Below, one piece after another: positions 61,945 through 64,000 of a DNA stretch of 64,000 nt (position 1 is the stretch's first letter; every line of letters starts with the position of its first letter). The stretch lies in contig NZ_CP111121.1 in assembly GCF_026314945.1 (NCBI RefSeq), positions 3,410,001 through 3,474,000 of the forward strand, written 5' to 3'. Both the position numbers and the translations under genes were made by a program. Source of the stretch: Chryseobacterium fluminis. GTDB taxonomy: Bacteria; Bacteroidota; Bacteroidia; Flavobacteriales; Weeksellaceae. Below the pieces are notes generated by a model that was not told the origin of the DNA, searched no databases, and worked only from the letters and a program-made list of their open reading frames with translations.

Positions 61945-64000
61945 ATGATTAACAAAGATTCAATTAATTCAAAAGTCTGGATTCCGCCGGTAGCGGCATT
62001 CTTTCTCGGGATAGCACAGATTAATGCGCAGCAGACAAAAAATGATACGCTTCATGAAAAAGAGATCGATGAAGTCGTGGTGGTCGCGTACGGAAAAGCA
62101 AAAAGGACAAGTTATACAGGTTCGGTAGCAACCATTTCCAGCGAGAAAATCAACAACAGACCCGTTACCAATATCACGAAAGCACTGGAAGGGCAGGTTC
62201 CGGGACTTCAGGCAGTAAGTTCTTCGGGACAGCCGGGTTCCACGGCATCAATAAGAATTCGTGGGATCGGTTCTGTCAGTGCTTCCAGCAATCCTCTGTT
62301 TGTGGTAGACGGGATTCCTTTCGACGGAAATATCAATTCAATAAGTCCTAATGATATCGAATCGATCAGTGTGCTGAAGGATGCGACAGCGAGTTCCCTG
62401 TACGGATCACGAGGAGCGAACGGAATTATCATTATTACGACAAAATCAGGTAAGAAAGGAGAAGCCCGCGTGAATTTTAATATCAGTCAGGGCTTTTCAG
62501 GCCGTGCTGTAAAAGATTATGAGCAGCTGAGTACCGATCAGTACTACGAACTGTATTGGGAAGCATTGAGAAACGGGTATAAGTCCAGCCAGATTTCTTC
62601 TCAGCAGGCAGCGCAGATGGCAACGGATAATTTAGTGAATGCATTAGGCATTAATCCTTATGGAGCCAGCTATACAAAACCGGTGGGAACAGACGGGAAG
62701 CTGGTAGCCGGAGCGACTCCTTTATGGAACGACAACTGGAAAGATATCTTGCAGAGAGTGGCTTCAAGGAACCAGGTGGACCTGGACATCAGCGGTGGAA
62801 ATGAGAAGAGCAATTATTTCTTCTCTCTGGGATACCTCGATGATAAGGGAATTGCCATTGAGTCAGGATTTAAGAGATACAGTACCAGATTAAAAATTAA
62901 TTCTGAAGTCAAAAAATGGCTGAACCTGGGAGCGAACTTAGCCTATACCAACAGTCTCCAGGAAGCGCCGCCTTCATCAGATTCCAGAACGGATAATGTG
63001 ATTAATGCCGCGAGAATTATTCCGTCTTTTTACCCGTATTATGAAAGGAATGCAGACGGAAGCTATAGGCTGGATTCCAACGGAAACTATATTTACGATT
63101 TCGGAAAATACAGACCGACCAGTGCATTACAGAACGAAAATGCAGCAGCGACACTGCCTTTAGATAAAAATGAAAACAGGGAAGATAACTTTTCAGGAAA
63201 AGGTTTTGCTGAATTTACTTTCCTTCCGGAACTTAAATTCCGAACAAGTTTTTCGGTTGATTTAGTGAATTACAATGGTCATTATTACACCAATCCATTG
63301 TTGGGTGAAGGTGCGGAAATCGGAGGGTCGGTAACGAAAACCAATTCAAGAACGCTTTCTTATACTACGAGTAATATTTTGACATATGATAAAAAAATCG
63401 GACAGCATCACATTAATATTTTGGGTGGACAGGAATTTTACCATTACGAATATCAGACCATTTCAGGAAACAGAAGCCAGTTCTCACTTCCTTATTACTA
63501 CGAGCCTAATGCGGCGGCCTTATTAGGAGGATTCAGCGGAAGCAGTGATCAGTTGGGATTGCTGAGTTACCTTGGAAAAGCGGAATACGATTATCAGAAT
63601 AAATATTTCCTTTCCGGATCGGTGAGAGCAGATGGATCTTCAAGATTTTCTCCTGAAAACAGGTGGGGGACATTCTGGTCTGTCGGAGGTTCCTGGAAAG
63701 CATCCAACGAAACTTTTATTAAAAATTTAAATTTCTTCAACCATTTAACGCTTCGGGCAAGCTACGGTGGCCAGGGGAATGATAAACTGAGTACGTATTA
63801 TGCTTACCAAAGTTTGTATGACTTTTACAATAATCTGGGCGAAGGGGGCACGGTTGCCAATAAATTGCCGACTCCGGATCTGAAATGGGAAACCAACCTT
63901 AATTTAAACGTAGGTTTGGAATTCGCGATTTTAAAAAACAGAATTAAAGGGAATGTAGAATATTTCCAGCGCCAGAGTAAAGACCTTTTATTCGGAATGC
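61945..64000 (+). CDS. SusC/RagA family TonB-dependent receptor, 5' part (continues past the window)
   Basis: An ATG at 61945 opens a frame with no stop to the window end (about 685 residues so far). The signal peptide is 'VWIPPVAAFFLGIAQINAQ', and the plug follows at once with 'IDEVVVVAYGKAKRTSYTGS'. It then shows 'IRIRGIGSVSASSNPLFVVD', 'VLKDATASSLYGSRGANGI' and the start of the barrel. It is a second, divergent SusC-type protein; a SusD partner would be expected downstream. The SAM-I riboswitch in its leader suggests its substrate relates to methionine or sulfur supply, by inference. Confidence 0.95.
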   Translation, partial: MINKDSINSKVWIPPVAAFFLGIAQINAQQTKNDTLHEKEIDEVVVVAYGKAKRTSYTGSVATISSEKINNRPVTNITKALEGQVPGLQAVSSSGQPGSTASIRIRGIGSVSASSNPLFVVDGIPFDGNINSISPNDIESISVLKDATASSLYGSRGANGIIIITTKSGKKGEARVNFNISQGFSGRAVKDYEQLSTDQYYELYWEALRNGYKSSQISSQQAAQMATDNLVNALGINPYGASYTKPVGTDGKLVAGATPLWNDNWKDILQRVASRNQVDLDISGGNEKSNYFFSLGYLDDKGIAIESGFKRYSTRLKINSEVKKWLNLGANLAYTNSLQEAPPSSDSRTDNVINAARIIPSFYPYYERNADGSYRLDSNGNYIYDFGKYRPTSALQNENAAATLPLDKNENREDNFSGKGFAEFTFLPELKFRTSFSVDLVNYNGHYYTNPLLGEGAEIGGSVTKTNSRTLSYTTSNILTYDKKIGQHHINILGGQEFYHYEYQTISGNRSQFSLPYYYEPNAAALLGGFSGSSDQLGLLSYLGKAEYDYQNKYFLSGSVRADGSSRFSPENRWGTFWSVGGSWKASNETFIKNLNFFNHLTLRASYGGQGNDKLSTYYAYQSLYDFYNNLGEGGTVANKLPTPDLKWETNLNLNVGLEFAILKNRIKGNVEYFQRQSKDLLFGM

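Overview
The window looks like chromosome from a Flavobacteriia bacterium, most likely Chryseobacterium or a close relative in the Weeksellaceae. The evidence is low-GC DNA, TAnnTTTG promoter boxes before many genes, SusC/SusD outer-membrane pairs, bacillithiol synthesis (bshC), a GYDIA-type GHMP kinase, 'QVGIGT' secreted proteins, and gene content typical of that group. No rRNA, tRNA, insertion sequence, CRISPR array or prophage gene was seen.

Layout. (1) 1-5.3 kb: the 3' end of mfd, three tandem secreted paralogues of unknown function (the middle one frameshifted in its signal peptide) and two related lipoproteins. (2) 5.4-9.5 kb: pth, then a minus-strand inorganic-carbon cluster with two different beta-carbonic anhydrases around a SulP transporter and a small secreted protein. 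(3) 9.8-40.6 kb: a 31-kb surface-polysaccharide locus. It encodes nucleotide-sugar synthesis (ugd, rmlB, rmlA, and an fdtA/fdtC/fdtB set predicted to make a dTDP-3-acetamido-3,6-dideoxyhexose), an O-antigen type ABC exporter (wzm/wzt), about a dozen glycosyltransferases, two membrane acyltransferases, hexapeptide acyltransferases, two methyltransferases, an MBOAT/SGNH acylation pair and an asparagine-synthase family amidotransferase. (4) 40.8-45.7 kb: the rimP-nusA-infB translation/transcription operon. (5) 46.8-53.3 kb: a SusC/SusD pair and a putative porin. (6) 53.3-61.4 kb: housekeeping genes bshC, a LysM/periplasmic-binding fusion, fabD, a GHMP kinase, pckA and aroQ. (7) 61.7-64 kb: a SAM-I riboswitch directly upstream of a second SusC-type receptor that runs off the window.

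How the genes work together. In the polysaccharide locus, RmlA and RmlB make dTDP-4-keto-6-deoxyglucose, the Fdt enzymes turn it into an N-acetylated amino sugar, Ugd makes UDP-glucuronate, the glycosyltransferases assemble the chain, acyl/methyl/amide groups decorate it, and Wzm/Wzt export it. No Wzx/Wzy or initiating transferase was recognised, so the chain probably uses the ABC-dependent route, with initiation encoded elsewhere.

Three genes carry apparent small deletions in short repeats: the 1705 paralogue, the SGNH gene at 18706 and infB. Because infB is essential, at least that one is probably a sequence error or a recoding site. The most interesting regulatory feature is the SAM riboswitch placed in front of an outer-membrane receptor.
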